Below, piece after piece: positions 48,756-59,000 of a stretch of 64,000 nt of DNA. This DNA is from Brevibacillus_D fluminis_A. Its GTDB lineage: Bacteria > Bacillota > Bacilli > Brevibacillales > Brevibacillaceae. The notes below the pieces were generated by a model, which saw only the letters and a list, made by a program, of their open reading frames with translations, was not told where the DNA came from and searched no databases. The stretch spans positions 5,016,001 through 5,080,000 of the forward strand of contig NZ_CM125436.1 of assembly GCF_052072235.1 (NCBI RefSeq). Reading direction: 5' to 3'. Position numbers and translations under genes: made by a program. Position 1 is the stretch's first letter. Each line of letters opens with the position of its first letter.

Positions 48756-51700
48756 TTACCCGCGATCCTCCGTATCGATCCGCACGCCTATGCCGCCTGA
48801 AAACAAATACAGCCAACTCTCATCCACAGGTTTTTTCCAAATTTGCGCAACGGCCTGCTCGTAGCGGCGAATCTGCTCGCGATAGCGGTTGACGATTTGC
48901 GCGGAAGCTTGCTCGGGCGAATCATCGCGGAACGCATCCGATTTGAAGTCAAGCAGCACCAGCGTGCCATCTTCCTCCTCAAACAGGCAGTCGATGATCC
49001 CGTGCACGAGCACCTGATTGTACGCGTCCGGCGCAAAATCCGGTGACACTTCGCTTGCCTGGAGCGCCATGGTGAAAGGCAGCTCGCGGTGGATCGCTTT
49101 CGCCTTCCTCAGCCTCATGCCGATCGGCGTGTGGAAGAAGGCCAAGATTCGCTCGACATCGACCTGTCGCGCTTCTTCTGCCGTCAAAAATTGCCTGCTG
49201 ACCATCTCCTGGATTTGCCGCGCGAGTTCTTCGCTGTCCAAGGCTTTCGCAAGATCCACCTGCTGCAGCACCGTATGCAAAATGGTGCCCTGCTCCGCTC
49301 CGGTAAAGCGGTGCGATTTCTCCTGCGATAAAAACCGGGGCTTCCGGGTGATCTTGGGCATTGCAAACGGCTGGTTCTCCATTTGCGCCGCTTTTTTCAG
49401 TTCGCTGACACTCCAGTTGACCTTCGTCGCCGACGCTTCCGCATGCGGGTCTCGCCACGAAAGCTCAGCGTCGATACGCTGCCGCCACTGTGGGTCTCTG
49501 TTCGCTGCCAGATCGGCGATCGGCTCGCGCCTTACCAGCCGCTCCCACAGCACGGCAAGCTTTTCATCCTCTTCCACCTTGCGCACCAGCTCGTTTGCCT
49601 GATGGAAATGAAACGTCCAGCGGGATTGATCACGGATGATGCCCGGGGCCGCGGCAAAGCTGCCTTCTGGCAAGTAATTGCGCAGCGGCTGCGCGTGTGG
49701 ATGGCGGACGAGCGCGCTGCCGACCCAGTCGAGATACCCTTTGGCCTTCAACAGTGCGCCATCGCCGAGCCGCTCTTTATGACCAGCCGCATCGCACCAG
49801 CCGCCGATCCGATCCGCCAGCTTTTTCGAGGAGCCGACCAGCACCAGCTTTTCGCGCGCGCGGGTCAGCGCGACGTACAAGACGCGCATTTCCTCCGCGA
49901 GCATCTCTCGCTTCAAGCGGTGTTTGATCCCTTTTTGCGCGAGGCTCGGATAGCGCAGGCGCAACTGCAAATCGACGACCTGCGGGCCGAAGCCCAGCTC
50001 CTTGTGCAGCAAAAACGGCTTCATCATGTCCATCTGATTGAACTGCTTGCCCATGCCAGCTACAAAGACGACAGGGAACTCCAGCCCTTTGCTCTTGTGG
50101 ATCGTCATGATCCGCACGACATTCTCCGCCTCGCTGATCGTCCGCGCCTCGCCGAGGTCGCTGCCTGCTTCCCGAAGCCGTTCGACGAACCGCAGGAAAC
50201 GGAACAGCCCGCGATAGGACGTCGCCTCGTACTGCCGCGCCCGATCGTAGAGCAGGCGCAGGTTGGCCTGCCGCTGCTCGCCGTTTTCCAGCGTCGCCAA
50301 ATACTCCAGATAACCGGTCTCGCGATAAATGAGCGACAGCAGCCCGGTGAGCGAGCCTTGGCGGGCGACCGTGCGCCACGCAGCCAGCTGGCGGAAAAAC
50401 GAGCGCACGCGCTTGTGCAGCTCTGTCTGGCCATCGCTTTCGACAAATGCCTGAACCGCTAAATAAAACGTGCCTGCAGGCTCTTGAATGCGGATTTCCG
50501 CCAGCTCCTCCTCGCTGCAGCCGACCAATGCGGAGCGCAGGACCGCCGCCAGCGGAATGTCCTGCAGCGGATTGTCGACGAGCTTGAGCAAGGAGATCAT
50601 CAACTCAACTTCCGTCGCTTCAAAATAGCCGTCGCTCTGCTCCACGTACACCGGAATGCCCGCTGCCCGCAGCTCTTCGGTCATTGGCTGCGCCCAGCTG
50701 GACGTGGCGCGGAGCAGGATCACGATGTCGCGATACGCGAGCGGGCGCATGCCGTTCTCTTTTCGGTCGTAAACCAGAAGCGGCTTCTCGCCCTCCCCCG
50801 GCTCCATCCATTGGCGAATGCGCTTGGCGATCAGGCGGGCTTCCAGCTCTGCGACACCAGCTTCCTCCGTCGGGTTTTCCTCGGCGGGCTCGCCAGTCGT
50901 TCCGCTGTCATCCGGCTCTGCTCCCGAGGCGGCGACCGCTGCGCCTGCGTCCTCTGCGATGTCTTCCGTTTCCGGACCCGTCCGATCGATCAGATGCATT
51001 TCGACCGCAAGCCGCTCCGGCTCGATCTCCGGATAGCTGGCTTGAAAAATCAGCTCGGCTGACCGGTCATAATCCAGCTCGCCTACGCCAGGCGACATGA
51101 TTTGGCGGAACAAAAAGTTGATCGCGTCAACGACTTCTTTGCGGCTGCGGAAATTGGCGGCCAAATCGATACGAACGCCATCGCTTGCGTCTGTCGCCAG
51201 ATCCGGGTGAGGGTAGGTCTTATATTTTTGCATGAACAAACCGGGCTCCGCCAAGCGGAATCGGTAGATACTCTGCTTGACATCGCCAACCATGAACCGG
51301 TTGGACACCCCGTCGACAGCAGCTTCCCGCGACACGAGCCGCAGGATGGTTTCCTGCACCAGGTTGATGTCCTGATACTCGTCGACCAGCACCTCGGCAA
51401 ACTGCTCGCGCAAGCCTTTCGCCACAGCGGACGGCACAATCTGCCCCGATTCATCCGTTTCGCTTAGCACGGCCAGCGCCATATGCTCAAGATCGTTGAA
51501 GTCGACGATCGTGCGCATCCGTTTGGCGGCCTGGTACGCTGCCGCGAATTCACCGACGATGCGAGCCAGCGTTTCCATATGCGGAGCCGTTTTCAGCAAG
51601 TCTTCCAGAAGCTCATGCGGCTGCGCGCCAAAATGCTCGTCCAGAATGTCCTTGACTCCCTCTTTCACTTTGTTGCGCAGCTTTTGCACCTGCTTTTTCA

Positions 51701-52610
51701 GCTCCGGATCGGAATCCTTTACGGTAGGGAGCTTCTGAAAGGAAATGGCGCGAACCATCTGTTCCAGCCGCTCCCAGCCTTCTTCTCCAGCCTTAGCGGC
51801 GCGCTGCAGCGCTTCTTTTTCCTGTTCCAGCAAGCCTGCGTAGGCGTTCGGCCCTTCCGGGGAGGACGCGAGCAAAATCGCCTGTCCTGCCGTTTCGGCC
51901 AACGCTTCCAGCTCGGACACGATTTCTTGAACGACGCTCTGTGTCCACGGCAATTCATCGATGCTCTGCGTCCCTGCGCACCGGAACATCGAAGCCGCCT
52001 CATCCAGCCATTGCTGCGGGCGGGGATGGCTTTGCGAAAAGTTGTACAGCCCAAAGATCAGCGAAATCAGCCGATCATCGTCCTGCCCGTCAACAACCGT
52101 GTCAGCCAGCCGGCAAAACGCTTCGTCCGCTTCATACCATTCCTCCAGCTTGGCTTCCAGCACATCCTGCCGCAGCAATTGCGTCTCCATTTCATCCCCG
52201 ATGCGAAAATCCGGGTCAAGGTCAACCGCATAATAGTGCTGACGCAACAGCCCGAGGCAAAATTTGTGGATCGTGGTGATCGACGCCCGCTGCAAATAAG
52301 CCAGCTGCCTGCGCAAAAAGGATGAATGCGGATGAGCGACCAATGCCGTGCGCAGCGCGTCGCCGATCCGATGGCGCATCTCCGCTGCCGCGGCATTGGT
52401 AAAGGTCACCACCAGCAATTGATCGACGCCGACCGGTTCCGGCAGGTCCGTCATCTTGCGGATGATCCGCTCGACCAGAACCGAGGTTTTCCCTGAACCG
52501 GCAGCGGCCGCGACCAGCAGATTGTTCCCGGTCTGAATGATCGCCTGCCACTGCTCCTGTGTCCATTTGTCCGGCTTGGCGATCTTGCTCGTCTCAGCGA
52601 TCTGAACCAT
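48756..52610 (-). CDS. addA: AddA helicase-nuclease subunit
   Basis: Subunit of the AddAB (RecBCD-like) enzyme that resects double-strand breaks and acts at Chi-like sites. 1284 residues: UvrD-type helicase with Walker A AAAGSGKT (about 36-42), LLVVTFTNAAAAEMRHRIG and EVLVDEYQDINLVQETILRL; a Pro/Glu/Ala-rich low-complexity linker (AEPDDSGTTGEPAEENPTEE) near residue 560; and a C-terminal RecB-family nuclease with LVLLDFKSDAF. ATG 52610 overlaps the end of addB by 17 bp and follows GGGGGGAG. Last gene of sbcD-sbcC-addB-addA. Confidence 0.95.
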   Translation of the reverse strand: MVQIAETSKIAKPDKWTQEQWQAIIQTGNNLLVAAAAGSGKTSVLVERIIRKMTDLPEPVGVDQLLVVTFTNAAAAEMRHRIGDALRTALVAHPHSSFLRRQLAYLQRASITTIHKFCLGLLRQHYYAVDLDPDFRIGDEMETQLLRQDVLEAKLEEWYEADEAFCRLADTVVDGQDDDRLISLIFGLYNFSQSHPRPQQWLDEAASMFRCAGTQSIDELPWTQSVVQEIVSELEALAETAGQAILLASSPEGPNAYAGLLEQEKEALQRAAKAGEEGWERLEQMVRAISFQKLPTVKDSDPELKKQVQKLRNKVKEGVKDILDEHFGAQPHELLEDLLKTAPHMETLARIVGEFAAAYQAAKRMRTIVDFNDLEHMALAVLSETDESGQIVPSAVAKGLREQFAEVLVDEYQDINLVQETILRLVSREAAVDGVSNRFMVGDVKQSIYRFRLAEPGLFMQKYKTYPHPDLATDASDGVRIDLAANFRSRKEVVDAINFLFRQIMSPGVGELDYDRSAELIFQASYPEIEPERLAVEMHLIDRTGPETEDIAEDAGAAVAASGAEPDDSGTTGEPAEENPTEEAGVAELEARLIAKRIRQWMEPGEGEKPLLVYDRKENGMRPLAYRDIVILLRATSSWAQPMTEELRAAGIPVYVEQSDGYFEATEVELMISLLKLVDNPLQDIPLAAVLRSALVGCSEEELAEIRIQEPAGTFYLAVQAFVESDGQTELHKRVRSFFRQLAAWRTVARQGSLTGLLSLIYRETGYLEYLATLENGEQRQANLRLLYDRARQYEATSYRGLFRFLRFVERLREAGSDLGEARTISEAENVVRIMTIHKSKGLEFPVVFVAGMGKQFNQMDMMKPFLLHKELGFGPQVVDLQLRLRYPSLAQKGIKHRLKREMLAEEMRVLYVALTRAREKLVLVGSSKKLADRIGGWCDAAGHKERLGDGALLKAKGYLDWVGSALVRHPHAQPLRNYLPEGSFAAAPGIIRDQSRWTFHFHQANELVRKVEEDEKLAVLWERLVRREPIADLAANRDPQWRQRIDAELSWRDPHAEASATKVNWSVSELKKAAQMENQPFAMPKITRKPRFLSQEKSHRFTGAEQGTILHTVLQQVDLAKALDSEELARQIQEMVSRQFLTAEEARQVDVERILAFFHTPIGMRLRKAKAIHRELPFTMALQASEVSPDFAPDAYNQVLVHGIIDCLFEEEDGTLVLLDFKSDAFRDDSPEQASAQIVNRYREQIRRYEQAVAQIWKKPVDESWLYLFSGGIGVRIDTEDRG

Positions 52611-55600
52611 GCTGCTCCCCCCTCTGTTCATTTGCCAGCAGCTGCTCCAGCTTGGCGAACACCTCTGGATTTTTCCATTTGGTCAACTGCTTTTGCTCAT
52701 TGCCCGCCATCCTCGCGTCAAACTGGCACACCGCCTTGTAATCGCAGGTCATGCAGGCGACCGTCTGGCCAATGGCATACGGTGCGATGGCGATGTCGCC
52801 GTCGATCATCCGGGCGGACAGCTGCTTGATCTGCCCGCGCACGTACGATTGCAGCATGTCGAACTGCTCCTTGGTCGCGACCGACGATGAACGCTGCGAA
52901 AAAGACCCGTCCTTGTTGATCGCGATTTGGAACAAGTCCGATTTGCCGGTCTCCACCTGCTCGTCCATCAAGCGGGCCAGATCCGTATCCGCCAGCATCA
53001 AACCTTTCATCTTCAGCTTGGCTGCGCGTTTTTTGGCGACCTCCGCTTCCGAGAGCGCCCTTTTTTCCGTAACGAATGGGTCTGCCACCTGATAGTAGAA
53101 CACGCCGCCGACCTCTGCCGGTTTGCCCAGCCATTGCGGGGCATTGGAAACGACCACATCGAGATAGACCAGCAACTGCAAATTCAGCCCGTTCCAAACA
53201 TCGGACAGCTGCAGCTGCTTGGGGCTTGATTTGTAGTCGATCACCCGCAAATAGGTGCGCTCGCCGTCGATCGACTGGTCCACACGGTCGATTCGCCCCA
53301 CCAGCTGGACGGTGATCCCCGGCGCGATTTCAAGCGTCATCCCCGGCAATTCTCCATCTGGGCCGAAATCGATCTCCAGACCGATCGGCACGAACCGGCT
53401 TCGTCTCGCATGTTCACCCAGCACGTAGATCGCGCGCCCCACCGCACGCTTCAGCTTGCCTGCCATATAGCGGTAGCGCGCCGTCCGGTTGAGGATGCTC
53501 CCACGCGTCTGCGGAATCAGCTCCTCGACGACCTCGCTTGCAAGCTGCAAGCTGTCCGGCTCCGTCATGCCCGACCATTCCTGCTCGGAGCCGTTCAGCT
53601 TATCGACGGCCAGCTTGAGCGACGCGTGGAACAGCTCCCCGACATCGAACCGTTCCAGCCGATAGCTCAGCCGCTCCTTCAGCCGCAAACCATGCGAAGC
53701 GAAATGGCTGAATGCGCAGGATTGGAACCGTTCCAGCCGCGATACGCTCATGCGCAGCTGCTCTCCGTACAACTGCCTGCTGCGCCGCTTCGCCAGCGGC
53801 TTCGCCTGATTGGTGTAGGCAAAGCCGGACAGCAGGCGCCGTTCGCGCTCGACATCGTCCGAATGCGTCAAAAACCAGTCATACACTTCCAGCCAAAACG
53901 GCGCGAGCGGCGTTCCTTTTTTCATCTGCCGGATCACTGTCAGCAAATGGCCGAACACCTGGCGCGGACGCCCCAACAAAAACGCGTCCTCCTCCGCGAC
54001 GTTGATCGGTTCGTTGTAAAAGAAGCGAACCTTTTCATCCGGAAGCAGCTCTTTCAGGCGATCAAAAACATTGGAAGGCAAGAGCGCCTTCCCTTCCTCA
54101 TCAGCCAGCGCGCAGCTGAGCCATAGCCGTTCCGACGGGCGGGTCAATGCCTGATACAATAAAAACTGCTCCATGAGCAGGCGCTGCCTGGCGCTTGGCG
54201 CCAGCTCGATGCCGGCTGCCGCGAGCCTGTCGCGCTCCGCTTCGTCCAAAAGGCCGTCTTCCTTGGGGCGCATCGGGAGCATCCCTTCATTGACACCGAG
54301 GATAAACAGCGCTTTGACATCAGGCTGACGCGAGCGCTCCATCGAACCGATGCTCACCTGATTGATCGCTGGCGGCACGATCCCAAGCGAGATCCCTTCC
54401 ATCCCGCTGTCGATCACCTTGGCGAACGTATCGAGGCTCATCTGCTGCTCGCCCATCACCTCGACGATTTGGTCGAGCAGCTCCATGACGCCGTCCCACA
54501 CCTGGCCGTGCACCCGCGCTGCCTCCAAATCGCCCTCCTCCTGCGCCTGCTCCTGCCACGCTTCCAGCTTTTGCGGCACCTGCAGCTCCACAAGCCAGCT
54601 GTACAGCGCTGCAGCCAGCTGTCTGCCATCATGACCAGCCTGCTTCAGGCCTCGTTCCAGCGAGAGCAGCGGTTCTCCATAGCGGCGCCGCCACGAATCA
54701 ATTTTCTCGAAGCCTTTCATCGAGGCTCCATGATAATTCCAAGCCTCTTCCTTTTTCCAATCGCCAACCTGGATGCCGTACGCAAGCACGTAGTTCTCCA
54801 GCTGGTCAATCTGCGAGCGGCTTTGCCCGACAGGCTGCGCCAGTTCTGCGACCAAGTCGGTCTTGAGACAGCGAAAAACCGCCTCATACCGCCAGCGCCC
54901 CGTCACCACCTCAAGTGCCGAGCGAATCAGCTCGATCAGCGGGTGATGCATGACCGTGCGCTTTTGGTCCAGAAAGTACGGAATCTGATAGTCGGCAAAC
55001 GTCCCTTCCAGCTCATCCGCATAGTCGTCCATGTTGCGCAAAAGAACAGCCATATCGCTATAGCGGTAGTTCTCCTTGCGGGCCAGCGCAAGGATTTGCA
55101 GCGCGACCGCCTGCACCTCTGCGCGTCGGTTGGCCGCCGTATAGAGCGACAGTTCCCCCTCCCGTCGGGCCCCCGGCCTCGCCGTCGGCGTCTCCCAGGA
55201 AAAGTAATGCTGCTCGATATGGGCAAGCAGCGGACTTGCGGCAAACCGCTTCGGATCGTCCAGCTCCACCTGCTCTTCGACCTCGACGCGGGCTTCTTCT
55301 GCCAGCGTCTGCAAGCGCTGGTATGTCTGCAGCGTCGGGTAGAACAGCTGCAGCTCATCTGCCGCAGCGGCGGGCGTATTATGCCGCGGATCAAGCGTGA
55401 GGGCGATCGTCACGCGCCGCGCATGCAGCATGAGCTGTTTAATCACGGCGAACTCCGGCGGGGTAAATCCGCTGAACCCGTCGATCCAAATTTCTGCGCG
55501 CGCAATCCAGTCGGACTGTCCGATATTTTCTGTCATCCGGGCCACCAGCTCGTCCGCATCATACCCGTTTTCCAGCAAGTAGCCATCATAGGCGTTCATC

Positions 55601-56079
55601 AGCAAACAAAGGTCGTGCAGCTTTCCTGCCAGCGTCCCTGTTCCCCAATCCCGCTCCTTCAGCATGTCCGCATGGATGCCGTACGTTTTGCACTCGCTGA
55701 TCATCCGTGCGAGCTGGGCGGCGAAGCCGTGCTGCAGCGCAGCCCGATGGAACGCCTGCAGCTCCTTGCTATGGCGCTCCAAAAGCAGCCGCAGCACCAT
55801 CTGCTTCCCGATTTCATTCACCGGAGTAAGCGCATGTCCGCCCAGCTCCGCCATCAGATTGTGACTCAGCCGCTCAAAGCTGATCGCCTGCGCGCGGATC
55901 GTCCCCCCCAATTCGGGCAAGGTGGCAAGCCGATACTGCGCCTGAAACGTCGCCTGCTCCGGCACGATATACAGCAGCGGATCGCCAGCTGGCTCTCGCA
56001 TGAGCCGTTCGTGCAGCTCTTCAATCATGCGGGTCGTTTTTCCCGTACCCGCTCTTCCTACAATCAATCGAACCGACAC
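52594..56079 (-). CDS. addB: AddB helicase-nuclease subunit
   Basis: Partner of AddA. 1161 residues from a GTG start (VSVRLIVGRAGTGKTTRMIE): Walker A GRAGTGKT near residue 8, an inactivated helicase-like core, and a C-terminal RecB-family nuclease (YLRVIDYKSSPKQLQLSDVW). The four cysteines of the family's 4Fe-4S cluster are present: one in RFQSCAFSHFA and three in CMTCDYKAVC. AAGGAGGAG precedes GTG 56079; extending to 56136 would run into sbcC. It lies 19 bp after sbcC, and its 3' end overlaps addA. Confidence 0.95.
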   Translation of the reverse strand: MSVRLIVGRAGTGKTTRMIEELHERLMREPAGDPLLYIVPEQATFQAQYRLATLPELGGTIRAQAISFERLSHNLMAELGGHALTPVNEIGKQMVLRLLLERHSKELQAFHRAALQHGFAAQLARMISECKTYGIHADMLKERDWGTGTLAGKLHDLCLLMNAYDGYLLENGYDADELVARMTENIGQSDWIARAEIWIDGFSGFTPPEFAVIKQLMLHARRVTIALTLDPRHNTPAAAADELQLFYPTLQTYQRLQTLAEEARVEVEEQVELDDPKRFAASPLLAHIEQHYFSWETPTARPGARREGELSLYTAANRRAEVQAVALQILALARKENYRYSDMAVLLRNMDDYADELEGTFADYQIPYFLDQKRTVMHHPLIELIRSALEVVTGRWRYEAVFRCLKTDLVAELAQPVGQSRSQIDQLENYVLAYGIQVGDWKKEEAWNYHGASMKGFEKIDSWRRRYGEPLLSLERGLKQAGHDGRQLAAALYSWLVELQVPQKLEAWQEQAQEEGDLEAARVHGQVWDGVMELLDQIVEVMGEQQMSLDTFAKVIDSGMEGISLGIVPPAINQVSIGSMERSRQPDVKALFILGVNEGMLPMRPKEDGLLDEAERDRLAAAGIELAPSARQRLLMEQFLLYQALTRPSERLWLSCALADEEGKALLPSNVFDRLKELLPDEKVRFFYNEPINVAEEDAFLLGRPRQVFGHLLTVIRQMKKGTPLAPFWLEVYDWFLTHSDDVERERRLLSGFAYTNQAKPLAKRRSRQLYGEQLRMSVSRLERFQSCAFSHFASHGLRLKERLSYRLERFDVGELFHASLKLAVDKLNGSEQEWSGMTEPDSLQLASEVVEELIPQTRGSILNRTARYRYMAGKLKRAVGRAIYVLGEHARRSRFVPIGLEIDFGPDGELPGMTLEIAPGITVQLVGRIDRVDQSIDGERTYLRVIDYKSSPKQLQLSDVWNGLNLQLLVYLDVVVSNAPQWLGKPAEVGGVFYYQVADPFVTEKRALSEAEVAKKRAAKLKMKGLMLADTDLARLMDEQVETGKSDLFQIAINKDGSFSQRSSSVATKEQFDMLQSYVRGQIKQLSARMIDGDIAIAPYAIGQTVACMTCDYKAVCQFDARMAGNEQKQLTKWKNPEVFAKLEQLLANEQRGEQHGSDR

Positions 56080-56098
56080 CGTTTCTCCTCCTTCCCGT

Positions 56099-59000
56099 TT
56101 ATTCCATTTCCACATGAATCTGACTGCCCGCTCCAAGCGGTTCCGGCGGCGTCACGATCAATCTGCGCGGCATCCGCACGCGCAGCTCCGGCACGTGGCT
56201 GATGATCCCGATCGTCAAATCGTTCATGCGCAATCGCTCCAATGCATGCAAAACCACTTCCAGCAGCTCGGGATCGAGCGTCCCGAAGCCTTCATCCAGG
56301 AAGAAAAATTCCAGCTTTGCGCCCCGCATCTGGATTTCGACGGAAAGGGCCAGTGCCAAGGCGAGCGAGGTGAGAAACGTCTCACCGCCGGACAGCGTGC
56401 TGACCGCGCGCCTGATTCCGCCCGCTGCTTCATCGCGCAGCACGAATTCGCCGCCATCGCCCAGCTCCAGCGCATAACGATTTTTGGTCATCTGCATCAA
56501 ATGGTAGGAAGCGTCGCGCGCGATCGACGCGAGCTTCTCTTCCGCGATGAACTGGACGAACGCTTTCCCTTCAAACAGCTTTCTCAGCTCTTCCAGTCGG
56601 GAGAGTTCATCGATCCGTTCCTGCCAGTCGGCGTGCAGCGCAAGCCAGCGCTCATGGGAGCTTTGAATCCGGGTCAGCGTCTGGCGGGAGACCGCCACCC
56701 GATCGCGCGAGGACAGCAGCTGGCTCTCCAGCGCTTCCCACGCCTCGCAAAGAAGCTGGTACTCTTCCTCCGTCGCGACGCGGTCGCCCAGCTTGTCTTG
56801 CAAGCGCGCCGCATCATAGTGAAGCTGGTCGATACGTGTTTGATAGGAGCGGATCGCTTCCCGATAAGCGGGGAGCTGGTCGCGCTCCTGGCAGTACGCC
56901 ATGACGCTTGCGTTATCTTGCAGCTTCGTGGCTTGGAGCATGTCGGCAAGCGCGGCTTTTTCCATCTCGAGCTGCCGCTCCTGCGCCTGAACGGACGATT
57001 CGACCTGCACCAGCGCTTCCTGCACACGCTGGCGCTCCTCGCGCGCACGGGCAAAAGCCTGCTCCGCCTCTTCCGCAGCCTGCTGCAACGAGGTCAGCTT
57101 GCTCTCCACCTGTGCCAGGCAGTCTGCCGCCTTTGCCCCGCCGGTCCGCTCGTGCCAGCGCTGATGCTTTTCATTCCACAGCTGCTCCTCTTTGCCAATC
57201 CGCTCTTTCGCCACCGCTGCTTCCTTTTCCAGCTCGGCTTGCTCCGCCTGCAAGCTTTGCAGGTTCGCTTGGGCTTGCTGGATTCGCGGCTCCAATTCGC
57301 TGCGCAAGGCAACGAGCTGCGCCTGCCGCCGGTCACGCTCCTCAATCTGTGCATATACTGGCTCGATCGCCTCGATCGGCATGTCCTTGCGGCTGACATG
57401 CAAAGCTTGCGCTGCCGCTTTGGTGAGCTGGTCTGCTTCCTCCCACCGCGCTTTTGCCGCCTTGACGTTTTCGCGGGCCTGCTCCAGCCTAACCTGCAGC
57501 CGCTCATACAGCCGCTGTTGGGCAAGCTCCTGGTCGTGCTGCTCCTTCTGCTCCGCCATCAGCCGATCCAGCTCTTGCTTGCGCCGCACCCGCTCCTCCG
57601 TTTTCGTACGCAGCAGCTTGTCCTGCTCTTGGTATACTTCCAGGAGATCGTCGACACTTGCGACAGTCCACCTCTCGCCGCAATCGCGGCACTCCTGCCT
57701 GATTCTTGCCAGACGCGCCTCATGGGAACGCTGCTCTTCGGTCAATGCAGCCTCGCGTTCGCCTGTAACCGCGGCGGCCACCTTTTCCTGTTGCAGACGC
57801 TGCTCAGCCTCCCGCGCTTCCTGCTCAGCCGCTTTCAGAGCCGTATCAGCAGCCTTCAGCCGCTGCAGCATCGCCTGTCCTTCCTGCTCGATGGCATGCT
57901 CCGTCTCCACCGCTCCCGCTTTGGCACGCGGATGTTCCACCGAGCCGCAAACCGGGCATTCCTGCCCATCGTGCAGATGCTCGCGCAGCACTCTCGCCAT
58001 GTTGTGCTGGCGCCATTTCTGCAGTTCCTCTTCCAGCCGCGCTTTTTCGTCCTGCAGCTTGACGGCGATGGCCGACTTTTGCGCATGATCGGCCTCTGCT
58101 TTTTCCAGTGCGGCCTGCACGCGCTTGCGCTGGGCTTCCCATTCCGCCCGCTTTTTCGCCCACTCTTCCTGTTCTTTGCCAAGCTCGCGCCATTCTTTCC
58201 CGATGTTGCGCATCTGCTGCAATACGTCACGCATGGAAGCGAGTTCCTCTTCCCCCATGACAGGCTGCGCTTCAACAGCAGCGATGCGTTCTGCCAGCTC
58301 CTCCCGCTTTGCGGTAGCCTGCTTCCAGCGCACTTCCTGCTCCTTGGCAGCTTCCGTCTGCTTGTCCAGCTCATCGTGCGCGCGCGCAGCTTCCGCTTCC
58401 AGCTGCCGGGTGCGGGCAAGCTCTCGCTCCCACGCCTGCTTCAGCTCGCGCAGCGCGAGGATGGATTTGCGCTCTTCGACGGCCACGGTAGTCTCGCGCA
58501 GCTCTGCCTCCATGCCCTCCCGTTGCTTGAACCATTCTGCCAGCTGCTCCTGCTGCCGTCCAAGACGAGCGTGCACATCGCCTTGCCGCGCCGCAAGCTG
58601 CTGCCATTTTTGCTGTGTCTGCACAAGCTCCGCCTTCAGCGCGACAAGCTCCTGCTCCCATTCCAGCGCCTGCGCCAGCTTGCCTTTTTGCTCCAGCAAA
58701 AGCGGCTCTTCTCCTTTTCGCTCCGCCTGGCTCTGCAAAAAGCGCCGCTCGCTTTCTTCATGCGCTTGCTCTGCCTGCGCCTTTTCCGCGCGCAGCGAAT
58801 CGAGACGGGTTCCAAGCGCCACATGCTCCGCTAAAAGCCGCTCCACTTTTTCCAGCTGCGGCCACACGTGCAGCGCCGCTTCGATCAACAGGCTGCGCTC
58901 TTGCAGCGAGTCCATCTCCTGCTTGCGGCTATCCAGCTGCAAAAGCTCCTGCTCGATCTGACCAAGCTCCCTTTGCCAGGCGCGCAGCTGCTCCTGCTCC

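Noticed and set aside
56000..58834. A 944-codon open frame antisense to sbcC, rich in Leu and Phe
   Set aside because: Mirror of the Gln/Glu/Ala coiled-coil codons of sbcC; no ribosome binding site.
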